DNA of 27,296 nt from Agarophyton chilense (Eukaryota; Rhodophyta; Florideophyceae; Gracilariales; Gracilariaceae): NCBI GenBank assembly GCA_030374765.1, contig JARGXX010000137.1:1-27296 (forward strand), given 5' to 3'. The position numbers and the translations under genes are program-made. Shown piece by piece: positions 1 to 9,040 of the stretch. Below the pieces are notes generated by a model. The model was not told where the DNA came from and ran no database searches. It was given only the letters and a program-made list of their open reading frames with translations. Numbering within the stretch: the stretch's first letter is position 1; each line of letters starts with the position of its first letter.

Positions 1-1118
1 GTTGCATAAACCTATAAAGGATCGTACATCTGTCTGGGATCGTGGCACCTTGACATCCTGTACGGCTCCAATGTTGCTCGGCGCAACCTATAGGGTACCA
101 GGGCCTATGATATGGCCCAGGTATTCAACCGTTCTGTTAAAGAAGACGCATTTGCGCAGCTTCAGCGTCACCCCGCCTCAGCTAGGAGGGTTAGTACGGT
201 GCGCACGTGAGCAAAATGCTCTTCTACCGATCTGGAGTAGATGATTACATCATCGATGTATACCAAGGCGGTTGTCCTTTTAACCTTCGAAAGGATGATG
301 TACAGCGCCCTTTGAAAGGTGGCTGGAGCATTGCGCGACCCGAAAGGCATCCGCGCGAAGCGTAAAAAACCTGCATGGCACGTGAAGGTCGTTTTTTCTC
401 GATCTTCCTCACCTACGGGTACCTGCCAGTAACCACAGTTGGCATCCAACGTGGTAAATATCTGCGCATCTATCAAGGAGTCAATGCACTCATCCATTCT
501 AGGTATCGGGTACGAATCCCTGATGGTCACGCTATTGAGCCTTCTATAGTCCACACAGATCCTCATACGGTTATCGCCTTTCTTCTGAACCAGAACCACG
601 GGACTAGCCCAATCTGAGTTGGCTGGTTCAATTACACCTTCTTGAAGCATTCGCTCCACTTCTTTGAGTTCTACTTCTCTCGCCTTCGGACCTGCACGGT
701 TTGCTTGCTGATAAATCGGCTTCGAGTCAGGGAGGAGCTCGATGCGATGCTGTGTGGCCTTAATTTGGCCCAGTTGGCCTGACCACATGGTTTCGAACTC
801 CTTGAGAAGGTCAATAATACGGCCCCACAGTTGGCCTTTTTTTTCACCGATCTGGACTGTATCTTGCCATTTCCTCTCAGGGTCAGGTTCCTTTTCTTTG
901 TCTATCGATGCCTTATCGGTTAGTTTTGATTCCAATTGGGTGTTTATCGATACCTTTGTGGTTGTGGACGCATTTACGCACCCCCCTTCCTTATCGAAGG
1001 CGATCTCGCCGAGATCAATGTGAGTTACGGTGAAGACCTTTTGTGGTGCCGGTAGTGCGATACCAACATTGGTATTTTTCGGCAACTCACGTCGTGACTG
1101 CTGAAGTTGCTGAGACAC
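1..1118 (-). pseudogene. E1 reverse transcriptase (partial)
   Basis: The main segment (1118-168) contains the classic gypsy RT blocks in order: an entry region with EGVIEPANSDWASPVVLVQK, then RICVDYRRLN, DSYPIPRMDE, TTLDANCGYWQVPV, RMPFGSRNAPATFQR and the catalytic ALVYIDDVIIYS. A stop at 168 follows a run of G; moving one base continues the RT as KLRKCVFFNRTVEYLGHIIG and later DVRSFIGLCN to the left edge, with one more in-frame TAG near 67-69. The enzyme would copy element RNA into DNA. The catalytic core is intact in sequence, but the gene is frameshifted and truncated by the window. Confidence 0.92.
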
Positions 1119-1840
1119 ACCTTAAAGGGTTGATTTGGGATGTTGTCGACAATCCCGTCGGCAATCAAGGTGAGGTGTCGATGTGCTAACTTCGGATGGT
1201 TTTGTAGTATGACCAGGCCGGGGGTCGCATACGACACCGGTACCAATATTTGGTGCATTGGCGGGATAACAACCTGTTTGGCAATGCGCACTTTGTTGGA
1301 GACCGTTTCGGTGGATATCGGTTTTTTCGGTTTGACGAACCATCCCCGTTTGGTTTACGTAGTACCTAAAATGGCAATTCGCCCCCCCTGACGTAGTGCG
1401 ACGGTACGGGAACCAGGAAGGATTGCTTTGACATGTCTGTCAATGAAGTTCGTACCTAGTAGAAAGTCTGTTGGTAAACGGTCGACAACAAAGAATTGAA
1501 GTCTTACCTTGAGGTGTCCGAGCTGCACCACAGTGGTGAGCATAACTCGAAGGTTTAATGGGCGCTCATTTGCATCTACCAGCGGGTTATCGGGAGGTCG
1601 GTTCAAGTTTCGAAGTACCGCCTCAGGTATGACGCGGGAGTTCAGGACGTTTGGGCCGGCCCCCGTATCCAGCGCACAGATGACCGGAACCACAAGGCGA
1701 TCGGATAAACACATTGAAGCACATACTTCATAGTTGTTGTACTTCATATGACAAACCGGACCTGGTTGTGACGTGTTCTCTTCCACCTTCAAGGTTCTGG
1801 GTATCGATTGGCCTTCCGATTGCAGGTTCGGTTCGGCCAT
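1025..1840 (-). pseudogene. E1 retropepsin and protease-RT linker
   Basis: The frame opening at ATG 1840 carries ICALDTGAGPNVL, with catalytic Asp at about residue 58 in a DTGA motif, followed by a VDRLPTDFLLGTNFI block matching the Ile/Leu-Gly-x-[DN] end of aspartic retropepsins. The enzyme would cut the Gag-Pol polyprotein. TAA at 1355-1357 interrupts the frame, but the same frame continues to 1025 with VRIAKQVVIPP and later NHPKLAHRHLTLIADGIVD, a linker typical of gypsy pol. The frame is then lost near 1100, where the RT frame takes over. Confidence 0.82.
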
Positions 1841-2115
1841 TACGCCAACCGTTCGGTGTTTTCCTCCTGTACGGGAGTGGTTGAGTCCAAGTTTGGTGTT
1901 TCCTCGATGGTCTTGACCTGTACCGGTGTACGGGGTTGGAACCTATTTGGTGCTTGCGTTGAAGACCCATAGAGGCGTTGGTGATTCTGCATGCGAGCCT
2001 GAATCCACTGGTCTCTCATCCCTGGAGGTAAGTGAGCGCAATTGTTTGCCAAATGGTCTGTCGCGAGACAGAACCAGCAAACGAGGCCTCCAGTTTGGGT
2101 GTCTCGCGTTACCAT
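1840..2115 (-). pseudogene. E1 nucleocapsid, CCHC zinc knuckle
   Basis: The translation holds CWFCLATDHLANNC, a CX2CX4HX4C retroviral-type zinc knuckle that binds element RNA. It lies in a different frame from the gag above, with the change at about 2109-2115 where the two frames overlap by 7 bases. This may be a decay frameshift or an original gag/NC boundary. The frame ends at TAA 1840-1842, and the protease frame opens with ATG sharing the final A (TAATG). Confidence 0.8.
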
Positions 2116-4049
2116 TGATGGGGGCTTCGAACCTGGTTGGTAGGAAGAGTGGCGTGGGATGTGGGTGGCAAGTTATGGGAGCTCGCTCCCTGCATCCTAT
2201 GCGAGCTCACCGAACTTTGCGGCGATTGTACCGAGTTTGGTGTAGGCGTTGACGACCAATTTCCTACCGTCGAAGGTTTCGAGAATCGCCCCTGGGTCGC
2301 TACCGAGTGGATAGCGGTCCCTGTAGGTACTTCGAAGTGCGATCTACCCTCTGAGGTTGTGGTATCTTCAATTTCGAAGACCAACCATTTCGTTTTATCC
2401 TTCGAGGTTGGAGGCACAGCTGGTCTCTTTCCCAGCCGAAGGGTATCACCAAGGCCCTGGGAGTATCGAGCCTGCCCATTGTAGTCTACCTTTCAGTTAG
2501 TGGCCAGGTAGTTGCGTACCTGGGAACGGATCGCTTCGTCGACATTGTCGGCGAATAGCGACTTTAACCGAGAGGTAGTGAACACATTACCACAGCGGGT
2601 TGCCAGATTCCACAGCGCGAGCGAAAACTTCGATTCGGTTTGCCAAGACCTTTGATGGTAGGCGAGAACTTCCGAATGAGCCTCTTGTATAACCTCATCG
2701 GTGGCGTATGTTTCCAAAAAGAAATTGACCACTTATGGGTATGACTCCAACATCTCTGTGCCATCCTCATCCATCGCTAAGGTATTGCCGCGGAGCCTAC
2801 CCTGCAGCAAATAGTATGCTTGTCCTTTCAGGTGAAACTGAAATAGCCACATAGCAGCGCCCTCGGAAAACCCATTTCGGTCACATGCAATCTTGAACTT
2901 CTGTAGAAACTCAATCACCGCAATAGGATCCGTACCTGTGAAGGTTGTGTCACCCATTTGTAAGCTGAGCTTCTTGTGGTGTTTAGTAATCTTCTGAGCA
3001 ACCTCTTGGGTATATTCAGAAGACTTGTTGATCAACCGATAAGTCCTGTAATCAACCGCTTTGGTGAACATATCGTTCAACGGCTGGGGCACCTCCAGGT
3101 CCATTTCGGTGTCCGTCTCAGAGTCGGGCGACTCATTATATCGCTTTTTACGCTTTCGGTTCTTTTTCGACGACTTCTTCGTTGACCTGTTCGGTTTCTT
3201 CTTCTTCTTACCTTTACGGTCATCATCCGACGATGAACTCGTATGGTAACTGGAGTCTGACGAGTTGGGGTCTGAATCATCCTCTCGATTCTTTCCCCTC
3301 TTCGTCCTCCACTTCTTCCCTTTTCGGTTTCTTCGTCGCACATCCAACGAGTCAGACGAATCGTCCTTGGGACCACCTCCATGGGTATCCTTTTGAACGA
3401 AACCAGTAATTGGTTGCACATAAATGTCTTGAGGATCTACCTTCCCCGGGACCTCTTGACTCAGCCTTGGACCTGGTAGGTACTCACTATCAGTAGGTAA
3501 GTGTTTGGAATGGGTGGAATGACCCATTTGGAACCCTTGTGGTATGCGCTTTGCGATGTTCCCCTGTGTAGGTCGTGATCCTGCGAATCCCTCGGAAACC
3601 CAAAGGTCCTGCACAGCGCGATAAACATGCTCCCTAGCATCTGTAAAGATATACTGTTTCACCATTTCCGGTATCCTGTCCGACAGGTCTTGAGCTGCTC
3701 GGTCAACCACAATACGGGTAAATGCATCGACGTCCATTGAGGGCAGAACCATCCGGGTATCCGACTTCTCCCTTAAGGTTAATGCATCCTCGACCGCGAG
3801 AGTGACGAGCACTTTCGCTCGCTATTCGAGCTGAGGCCATAGCTCCTCCGCTGCAACCTCAATTGGTACTTCCCTTTGAGGTTCCGTTGTCATAGGCGGA
3901 GGACTATGTACCTTTACGGTTTTGTCCCGAGGGTGCCGGAGCAGCTCCTCGGGGTTTTCCGGAATCGATTGAGCCGATGGGGCTCCTTTAAGACCTTTAT
4001 GGCTTGGCGGGGCGCTCGCACCACTCGTACTTCTTTTAGGTCGTTCCAT
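2109..4049 (-). pseudogene. E1 gag (matrix/capsid part), broken by three in-frame stops
   Basis: One reading frame runs from ATG 4049 to 2109, interrupted by TAG at 3822, TAA at 2733 and TGA at 2493. The N-terminal part is Pro/Ser-rich. A middle block (about 3400-3120) is strongly mixed-charge, with runs of Ser/Asp followed by many Lys/Arg. The following block (about 3050-2500) has a capsid-like helical character, including GAAMWLFQFHLKGQAYYLL and a conserved Trp/Leu pattern typical of retrotransposon gag. Protein made from it would coat the retroelement particle. Because all three stops lie in one frame, the frame itself is old and real. The stops could each arise by a single C-to-T or G-to-A change. 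Confidence 0.8.
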
Positions 4050-4174
4050 TTGTGACCAATAGTGGTATCCTGTATTGCTTTGGGGATTTCCTGAAACTAA
4101 ATAGAAGTACGAGCGTCCAATCCTTCTCGGAATCTCGTGTGAACTGTGAATGTACGACGAAACCTAAAAAAACT

Positions 4175-4192
4175 TCCTAAGTCGGGAGACCA
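4175..4192 (-). other. Candidate primer-binding site of E1
   Basis: Three bases inside the proposed LTR end, the minus strand reads TGGTCTCCCGACTTAGG. It starts with the TGG that pairs with a tRNA CCA end, and lies about 125 nt upstream of the gag ATG at 4049. It does not resemble the common initiator-Met site beyond TGGT. The priming tRNA is not identified here. Confidence 0.45.
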
Positions 4193-4195
4193 AAA

Positions 4196-4794
4196 TGTCG
4201 TACAATCACCTCTGGGGTATATTACTGTCTTGTCTCGGGAGCCTAGTGACGCTCAACCGTAGGGAGCATGATGACGCTCAACCTTAGAAGGTAGACGTAA
4301 TAAACCTCGATTGTAACAGGGCAACGTTAAAATCCGCAGGGGCAAACGGCGGGGCAACTAGCCTATACCGTGTAGGTGAACGATGGTAGGCGTCGACGCG
4401 CGGGAAAGCCTGTGTGGTGGTTGAGAAACGATGAAACAAAAGGTATAGTCACGACCCAAGTGGTGCCTGTCTTTATCAGATTAGGATGGGGGAGGGGCAG
4501 TTCCCTATATGTAGTGGACTGCACTCTCCAGCTCACCCGGGAGGTGCTAGCAAGGCACGGTCTCTGACCTAGTGTCCGAGACCGGGCCAGCACGGGCTAC
4601 AGGGCCAGGTGGCCACTCCACTACTGTACTAAAAAAAATATAATTACAATTACAAGTACTAACAATTACTCAACCAGAAGGTACATGTCAACACTACACG
4701 TGGCTGACAACACCTAGATGGTAGCTCGCCCGGAGCTGCATGGCCGATGATCCCTCGCATCCATCACCTACAGGGTCAGTGTAGTATATTGACA
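4196..4794 (-). repeat. Candidate 5' LTR of E1
   Basis: On the minus strand this segment starts TGTCAATATAC and ends GATTGTACGACA, giving TG...CA ends and short imperfect inverted termini. Its inner end is followed by TTT and then a TGG-starting primer-binding-like site, as expected of a 5' LTR. The outer edge at 4794 coincides with the point where E2 RT homology fades. A weak TATA-like CATATAG lies near 4505-4515 on the minus strand. The outer boundary is inferred, because the partner 3' LTR and the second target-site copy are outside the window. Confidence 0.5.
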
Positions 4795-4797
4795 ACC

Positions 4798-5856
4798 TCA
4801 AAGGTCAGACCTTCTGCCACTATACGACGGTCGCGGCAAATATACGCCCAGTGGTGTGTGCATAGACATGAGTTCCTGCGAGTCAGGAGATAGTGCGAAC
4901 TGCCAATATCCGTGGCAGAAATCGATGTTGGCGAACATTTTCGAGCCTCCGCACTCCTGTAACTTTGAATGGAGATGTGACATTGCAGACTGCATGGGTA
5001 TGGTCTTGGAGTTTACGGAGTGGAGGTGGACTGTGAAGCGCAGTTTGTCAGTCCCGGGCTTTGGTACAGTCAGGGCGGGACTTGTCTACTTGGCTGCTAG
5101 GTTCCTATACACTGCGCCGATTTTTTCCAGCTGATTGATCATGTGACTGATGAAAATCGCTGATTCTGCGCGTACCGGCTCTGACAGCAGCGGATTGGTT
5201 TGGCTCCAGGACGCAGTTCGATTTCCAATGGGGACACTTTTGGCGGTTGGATCGGGACCGAGCTTTATGCGGAAAATTGAGCGATAATCGCATAGTATTC
5301 TCTTCACCTCGCGAAGTCCCTCATAACTCATCCCGTTCTTCCGGGCTTCCTCTTCCAGGGAAGCGAGGGCTTTATCGATTTCAGTGGGGTCGTCGATTCC
5401 AAATCCAGCCGTGAGGTGTTCCGAAGGTTCAATTGGGTCGTCCTCTGTGTCTCTATAGGATACACCACTGTAGTTACTTTTCTCTGTAGGTACACCGACG
5501 CGGCTGATACGCATATCGTCGGTTGCCGGGCTGACCTTCTCGAGGTGGTCGTCTAGGTTGAATCCTATTGCACTGAGCAGGGGGTGTCCAAGAATCACCT
5601 CTTTCATACTCTGATCCGTAATGAAGAACTCTACTCCATGCAGAAGTATGGGTATCTTGGTCCTGGGCAGGGATAGAACTAGCGAAATAGCCACCTCCTG
5701 CTTTGATTTGAACACGAATGGGGCTTCTTCAGTTCTCTCGACAGTGGTCTCGAGTTCGATGGTTTCAGGGAGATCGATGACTTCCAGGTTGATTCCCGCA
5801 TTGACTTGCTTCATCAAGTCCCTTGATATAGCACCGCAATCGGCGCCAGAGTCTTC
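4798..5856 (-). pseudogene. E2 protease and N-terminal RT
   Basis: The frame holds EDSGADCGAISRDLM, with catalytic Asp at 5851-5853, upstream of the first Met at 5817. It continues with a retropepsin-like end (SMKEVILGHPLLSAIGF) and a pre-RT region (LGPDPTAKSVPI). A TAG at 5086-5088 sits where related elements usually have Trp in a W-[AT]-SP motif. The same frame then continues TSPALTVPKPG, a Thr/Arg-rich block and FANIDFCHGYWQFALSPDSQ, an RT palm strand with the first catalytic Asp. Homology is lost around 4830-4798, before the YxDD box. Confidence 0.78.
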
Positions 5857-6074
5857 ATTGCGACTGCTGCGACTCGTTCGTCGAGTGAAATGTTGTCCCT
5901 TCCATTACTTCTCGAATGGATTGTTACACGGGTGACTTTGATGCTCCTCTTCTCCCGCTTCTCTGCAAAGAAATCGTGCAGGAGCTGCTTCTGTTCTTCT
6001 GCGAAGGTAATACTGCAGTTTCGGATTCGGTGCTTCTTGCCGCATTTCTTGTTCAGGCAAGGCCCCGTCCACAT
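5814..6074 (-). pseudogene. E2 nucleocapsid-like Cys/His region
   Basis: The segment contains PCLNKKCGKKHRIRNC, a CX4CX3HX4C variant of the zinc knuckle, followed by a charged helix (EEQKQLLHDFFAEKREKRS). It ends at a stop where a frame change near 5855 moves the reading into the protease frame. RNA binding is expected from the motif and from its position between gag and protease. The spacing differs from the canonical CX2CX4HX4C. Confidence 0.6.
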
Positions 6075-6793
6075 AGTACCGTCTACGGCGGTTTTCTATG
6101 GTCCTGAGTTTGATAAATCTCGTTTCGAACGTTTGTGACTGCGCTCCATATCTTCGGGTTCACTCTTTTTCGAAAAGTTTCCTCCGTCGCGCTCGTGTCT
6201 TCTCTTTATCTGCGCTCGTGCAGCTTCGTCGTTATGTACTCTGACGGCAAGAGCGCTGGCGCGATTCATAAAATGAAATATTATTGCCTTCTGTGCGGCT
6301 GTTCAGTATGACTTCTCGTTCAGTAGACGAATAAGTAGCTCGGCGGGTTCACCGCGATTAATCAGCTTAGGGACGATCGTCTTGCAGATTTCTTTGATCT
6401 TTCACGACGTCCGATGCATTGTTTCTGTCCAAATGAATGACTATGTTCACGACAAATTCTCTAACAGCTCCACCTGGGTCCATCGAACATGTTCGGTACT
6501 TCACTGCATCAAATGATGGCAATGCGCGTTGCGCTAGGTCCTTCGAAGCTTCTTTGAGGCAATTTTTGAACCAGTTCTTCACCACTTTGTCAGTTGCGTC
6601 CTCGACTAATCGTGGCTGGTTGAATGTTATCTGCAGCAGCGCGAGTCTGGTTAAAGTCAGCGATATATTCCTTATACGCGGCATACTCTACTTCGAATTT
6701 GATCATGTTCGGCTGTGTAGGACTCTCCAGCCTAGGCGCCGAAATGGTTGACACAACTCCGTACTTCGACATCACGTTTTGCGCAAAAAGCAA
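6075..6793 (-). pseudogene. E2 gag remnant
   Basis: The first part (6793-6590, best start ATG near 6772) reads MSKYGVVSTISAPRLESPTQ and continues with EVEYAAYKEYIADFNQTRA. After a frame change near 6620 a second part (6684-6367) has KNWFKNCLKEASKDLAQ and later GAVREFVVNIVIHLDRNNA. Downstream of its stop the same frame still reads as gag-like sequence (AAQKAIIFHFMNRASALAVR). The arrangement, ahead of a cysteine-rich knuckle and protease, identifies it as retroelement gag. It is not translatable as one protein. Confidence 0.6.
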
Positions 6794-7338
6794 ACAGTGT
6801 ACTTTTTAGAATCAAAGCGCTTTGTTGACGTGTCGCGATTCGAGCTCGTCGCACGCGAAGAAAAAAGGTTGGGCACCGAGAGAAGTTCCGTGCTGTGTTG
6901 GATGCCTCCAGACTCTTTGACAGAGTCTGGTATTCTTTATTATATAGTAGTCTGTGGTGCTCCAGGACCAGCTCGTGGGTTGCGCTTCTAGGTTTTCTAT
7001 GATGCGTGCGCTGCCTAGGTGTCGCTGTCGTCCAGCAGCTGTCTACTTCGAAGTCCTACGCAGTCCAAACGCCCGCATCCCAATCCAGACTACAGTCCAC
7101 TCTGGGCTGCAGTTGCGCTATTTCGTCCCAGTTCCGCAGCACCCTGCTTTGGGGTGCACCTACGCATCCCAGGTATGCTCGTGGGTGGTCAACAACGGAG
7201 AACCTTTTCGCAGCCTATTTGTCGCTGCTGAGGCGGCATGGACTTAAGTGGGTGACGACATCACTGCTAAAGACTGCAATTAGATGCATCATCTAGGCAG
7301 TAAGACCGAAATCACTTTTCATAAAGCTCGAATCAATC
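6794..7338. other. Spacer between E2 (minus) and E3 (plus), probable LTR/leader debris
   Basis: No protein signal was recognised on either strand; several overlapping open frames of 60-97 codons lack motifs. Apart from the TATA/hairpin at 6908-6946, the right part has a possible minus-strand LTR start (TGATGTCGTCACCC near 7256). These fit LTR and leader remnants of the flanking elements, but the boundaries cannot be fixed. Confidence 0.4.
6908..6946 (-). promoter_or_regulatory. Minus-strand TATA box with downstream hairpin, possible E2 LTR promoter
   Basis: On the minus strand TATATAATAAAG (about 6946-6935) is followed within 5 nt by a perfect 8-bp hairpin, CCAGACTC with a 7-nt loop and GAGTCTGG (6930-6908). 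It lies about 140-170 nt upstream of the E2 gag start. A TATA followed by a structured leader would fit an LTR promoter and R region. No matching second LTR is in the window. Confidence 0.35.
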
Positions 7339-8235
7339 GTGGAGTTTTCCCACATGGAGCTAGAGCAGGACTTCAATGCGTTTTTCCAACACGCCGTTAA
7401 GGTCTCACATTCTTTCGAGGATGTCTATAATGCTCCCGTCTCATGCAGTACCACTCTGCGTCCCATAAGGGACGGAAAGCACACATCATGTGACAGACAC
7501 AAGGTAAACGCGGAAACAGGCAGATCCAACAACGACCATCGCAAAACACATGAACGAAGTAGACCTAACCCCCCATTCTCCCACCCACCTTGTAGGAAGA
7601 AAGGCACCCTTCACTGGGTTGACAAATGCGAACTGTGTTCAGAAGAGAAAAAGAGGGAATACGAAGCCGAATTTGTTGCGAAAAAAGCCGCTGATGGACA
7701 GCTCAGATCGACCCGCAGTCAGAAGAACAAGGTAAAGACGCGACAGACTACGACTGATGCCAAAGGTACAGTCAACATACTCCAACTTCCCACCACCTCT
7801 GAACTCTCATCTCGCGTCATCACTATGTTGGACGGTAGAATATCTCTCGACGGCACTGGAAGGTGTACCGATGGCAGCGACGACAGCATTGTGTGGCCCA
7901 CCCTCGCTGAGAAAGCGACATTAAAGGGAATCGGCAAGCTAGTGGCCATCAAGACTACACATCTGTCTGTAGCACTGAAGTCGGGTTCCGAGCCGCAGCG
8001 TTTCGCATTCTCCCGCACATGGACCGCGCCGCGCACAGTCTTATACCTCCCATTGGCCAGTTTGGTACTTTTCAACATCACCTACTTGGTTGCAGACAAC
8101 GACCTTGCGTGTGAAGAACTGCTCATGGGTTGTCTCGTTTTGAGCCATCTCCGCGTGGAAACGGAGAAATCGCTCGACAATAATCGGTTTTCTCTAAATG
8201 GGGCAGGCTGCTCGATGTTTGAAAGCCCGCAGTAA
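7339..8235 (+). pseudogene. E3 gag C-terminus, Cys/His motif and protease
   Basis: This open frame of 298 codons starts within gag-like sequence (MEFSHMELEQDFNAFFQHA). A basic hydrophilic stretch leads to PPCRKKGTLHWVDKCELCSE, a Cys/His cluster like the knuckle of this element type, then EEKKREYEAEFVAKKAADGQ. The C-terminal half looks like a retropepsin: VITMLDGRISLDGTGRC, then a DGSDDSIV motif, ending with YLVADNDLACEELLMGC and LSHLRVETEKSL. It is the longest uninterrupted E3 frame, but nothing supports a functional start at 7339. Confidence 0.65.
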
Positions 8236-8345
8236 GCTCTGAGGAGGGGTTTACCAGCTGTTTGTCGGCCTTCAGGATTCACAACGATTCTAGCCTTACA
8301 GCTAGTATGTAAGTAAAACAAACAATCGACGCGCATCTTCCGAGA

Positions 8346-9040
8346 GTGAAGTACCATGTCGCTCGTCAAGAACAAGATCCATTTCCAGACCCTTCGCTGC
8401 TTGACCCGGTCGACAGCGACCAGCATGAGGAAATTGAAACAGCTCTGAAAGGCATAGTACAAACCCAGCAAGAAAACGGTATGGTAGCGAAGCATCTGAT
8501 TGATCTTCATAGCATTCTGGGAGAAAAAATGGACATCTTCCGTGTATCCCTCTCCACCAGTCCTCCGGCGAACATCAGGTTCCCAAAAATTGAACTGGTC
8601 GCGCAGGCAAAACCCATTCGTGTCGGACTGCGTAATCACTCGCAGAAACACCGGACCTTTCGACAGACTTTCGTTGACGATCTTATCCGCACCGGATGGC
8701 TAAAGCCAATCCAACTTCGTCTTGGGCTAGCGCGCCTTTGATCGTTCCGAAACCGGGAACAGCTCGATTCCGATTCACTTTTGACCTCCGTCCGGCGAAC
8801 AAGTTCACCGTCAAACAACAATATCCAATGGCAAACCTCGAACAAAAGCTTTAGAAGCTTACTGGCTCGAAGTCCTTCGCCAACTTCGATCTGTCTCACG
8901 CTTATGGGCAATTCTCACTGGAAGAAGTCTTTCAAGCGCTACAGTCTTTTATCACCCCCGACGGAGTATTCTCTCCAACTCGAGTGCTTCATGGCACAAA
9001 AAATGCTACCACGCACCTTCTTCAACTGCATCTTTGCCAA
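8346..9040 (+). pseudogene. E3 pre-RT linker and reverse transcriptase fragment
   Basis: The first part (8346-8741) includes DPFPDPSLLDPVDSDQHEEI and later FRQTFVDDLIRTGWLKP, the region just ahead of RT. From about 8705 another frame takes over: SSWASAPLIVPKPGTARFRF, then DLRPANKF and QYPMANLEQKL, TAG at 8852-8854, and onward through SFANFDLSHAYGQFSLEE. A 7-A run at 8998-9004 shifts the frame again before NATTHLLQLHL. These are RT finger and palm blocks, including the first catalytic Asp in NFDLS. The YxDD box is missing because the element ends near 9040. Confidence 0.72.

Larger units (their letters stand above)
1..4794 (-). mobile_element. E1: decayed Ty3/gypsy LTR retrotransposon, 5' LTR to RT
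   Basis: Read on the minus strand, the order is candidate LTR (4794-4196), primer-binding site, leader, gag (from 4049), CCHC nucleocapsid, DTGA protease and YIDD reverse transcriptase, running off the left edge. Protease before RT, plus a gypsy-type RT, supports Ty3/gypsy. RNase H, integrase and the 3' LTR would lie beyond base 1. Disruptions seen are in-frame stops at 3822-3824 (TAG), 2733-2735 (TAA), 2493-2495 (TGA) and 1355-1357 (TAA), frame changes near 2110, 1100 and 165, and another stop near 67-69. The element is dead as written. It appears to sit next to, or to have inserted into, E2, whose RT stops at the far LTR edge. Confidence 0.88.
4798..6793 (-). mobile_element. E2: decayed Ty3/gypsy-like element, gag to RT, truncated
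   Basis: Minus-strand order is gag (6793-6075), zinc-knuckle region (6074-5814), DSGA protease (about 5856 onward) and the start of RT (to 4798). It ends at the outer edge of the E1 LTR, so E1 may have inserted into it or rearrangement joined them. Stops and frameshifts separate every domain. A minus-strand TATA and hairpin upstream (6908-6946) may belong to its LTR, whose limits are not visible. Confidence 0.75.
7339..9040 (+). mobile_element. E3: decayed Ty3/gypsy-like element, gag end to RT, truncated both ends
   Basis: Plus-strand order is gag C-terminus with Cys/His motif, protease, pre-RT linker and RT palm. No gag N-terminus is seen, and RT stops near 9040, where E4 begins on the opposite strand. 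Frames change near 8300, 8700 and 9000, and TAG 8852-8854 interrupts RT. The domain sequences differ clearly from E1 and resemble the E2 type more closely, so it is a separate family or an old relative. Confidence 0.75.

Noticed and set aside
3061..3421. Short plus- and minus-frame products opposite or beside the charged gag region, including a Phe-rich one
   Set aside because: They are alternative-frame readings of the Lys/Ser/Asp-rich part of E1 gag.
4196..4794. Search for tRNA, rRNA or other known RNA genes in this and other gene-free stretches
   Set aside because: No cloverleaf, A/B box pair or rRNA-like sequence was recognised by eye. tRNAscan-SE and Infernal were not available and would be decisive.
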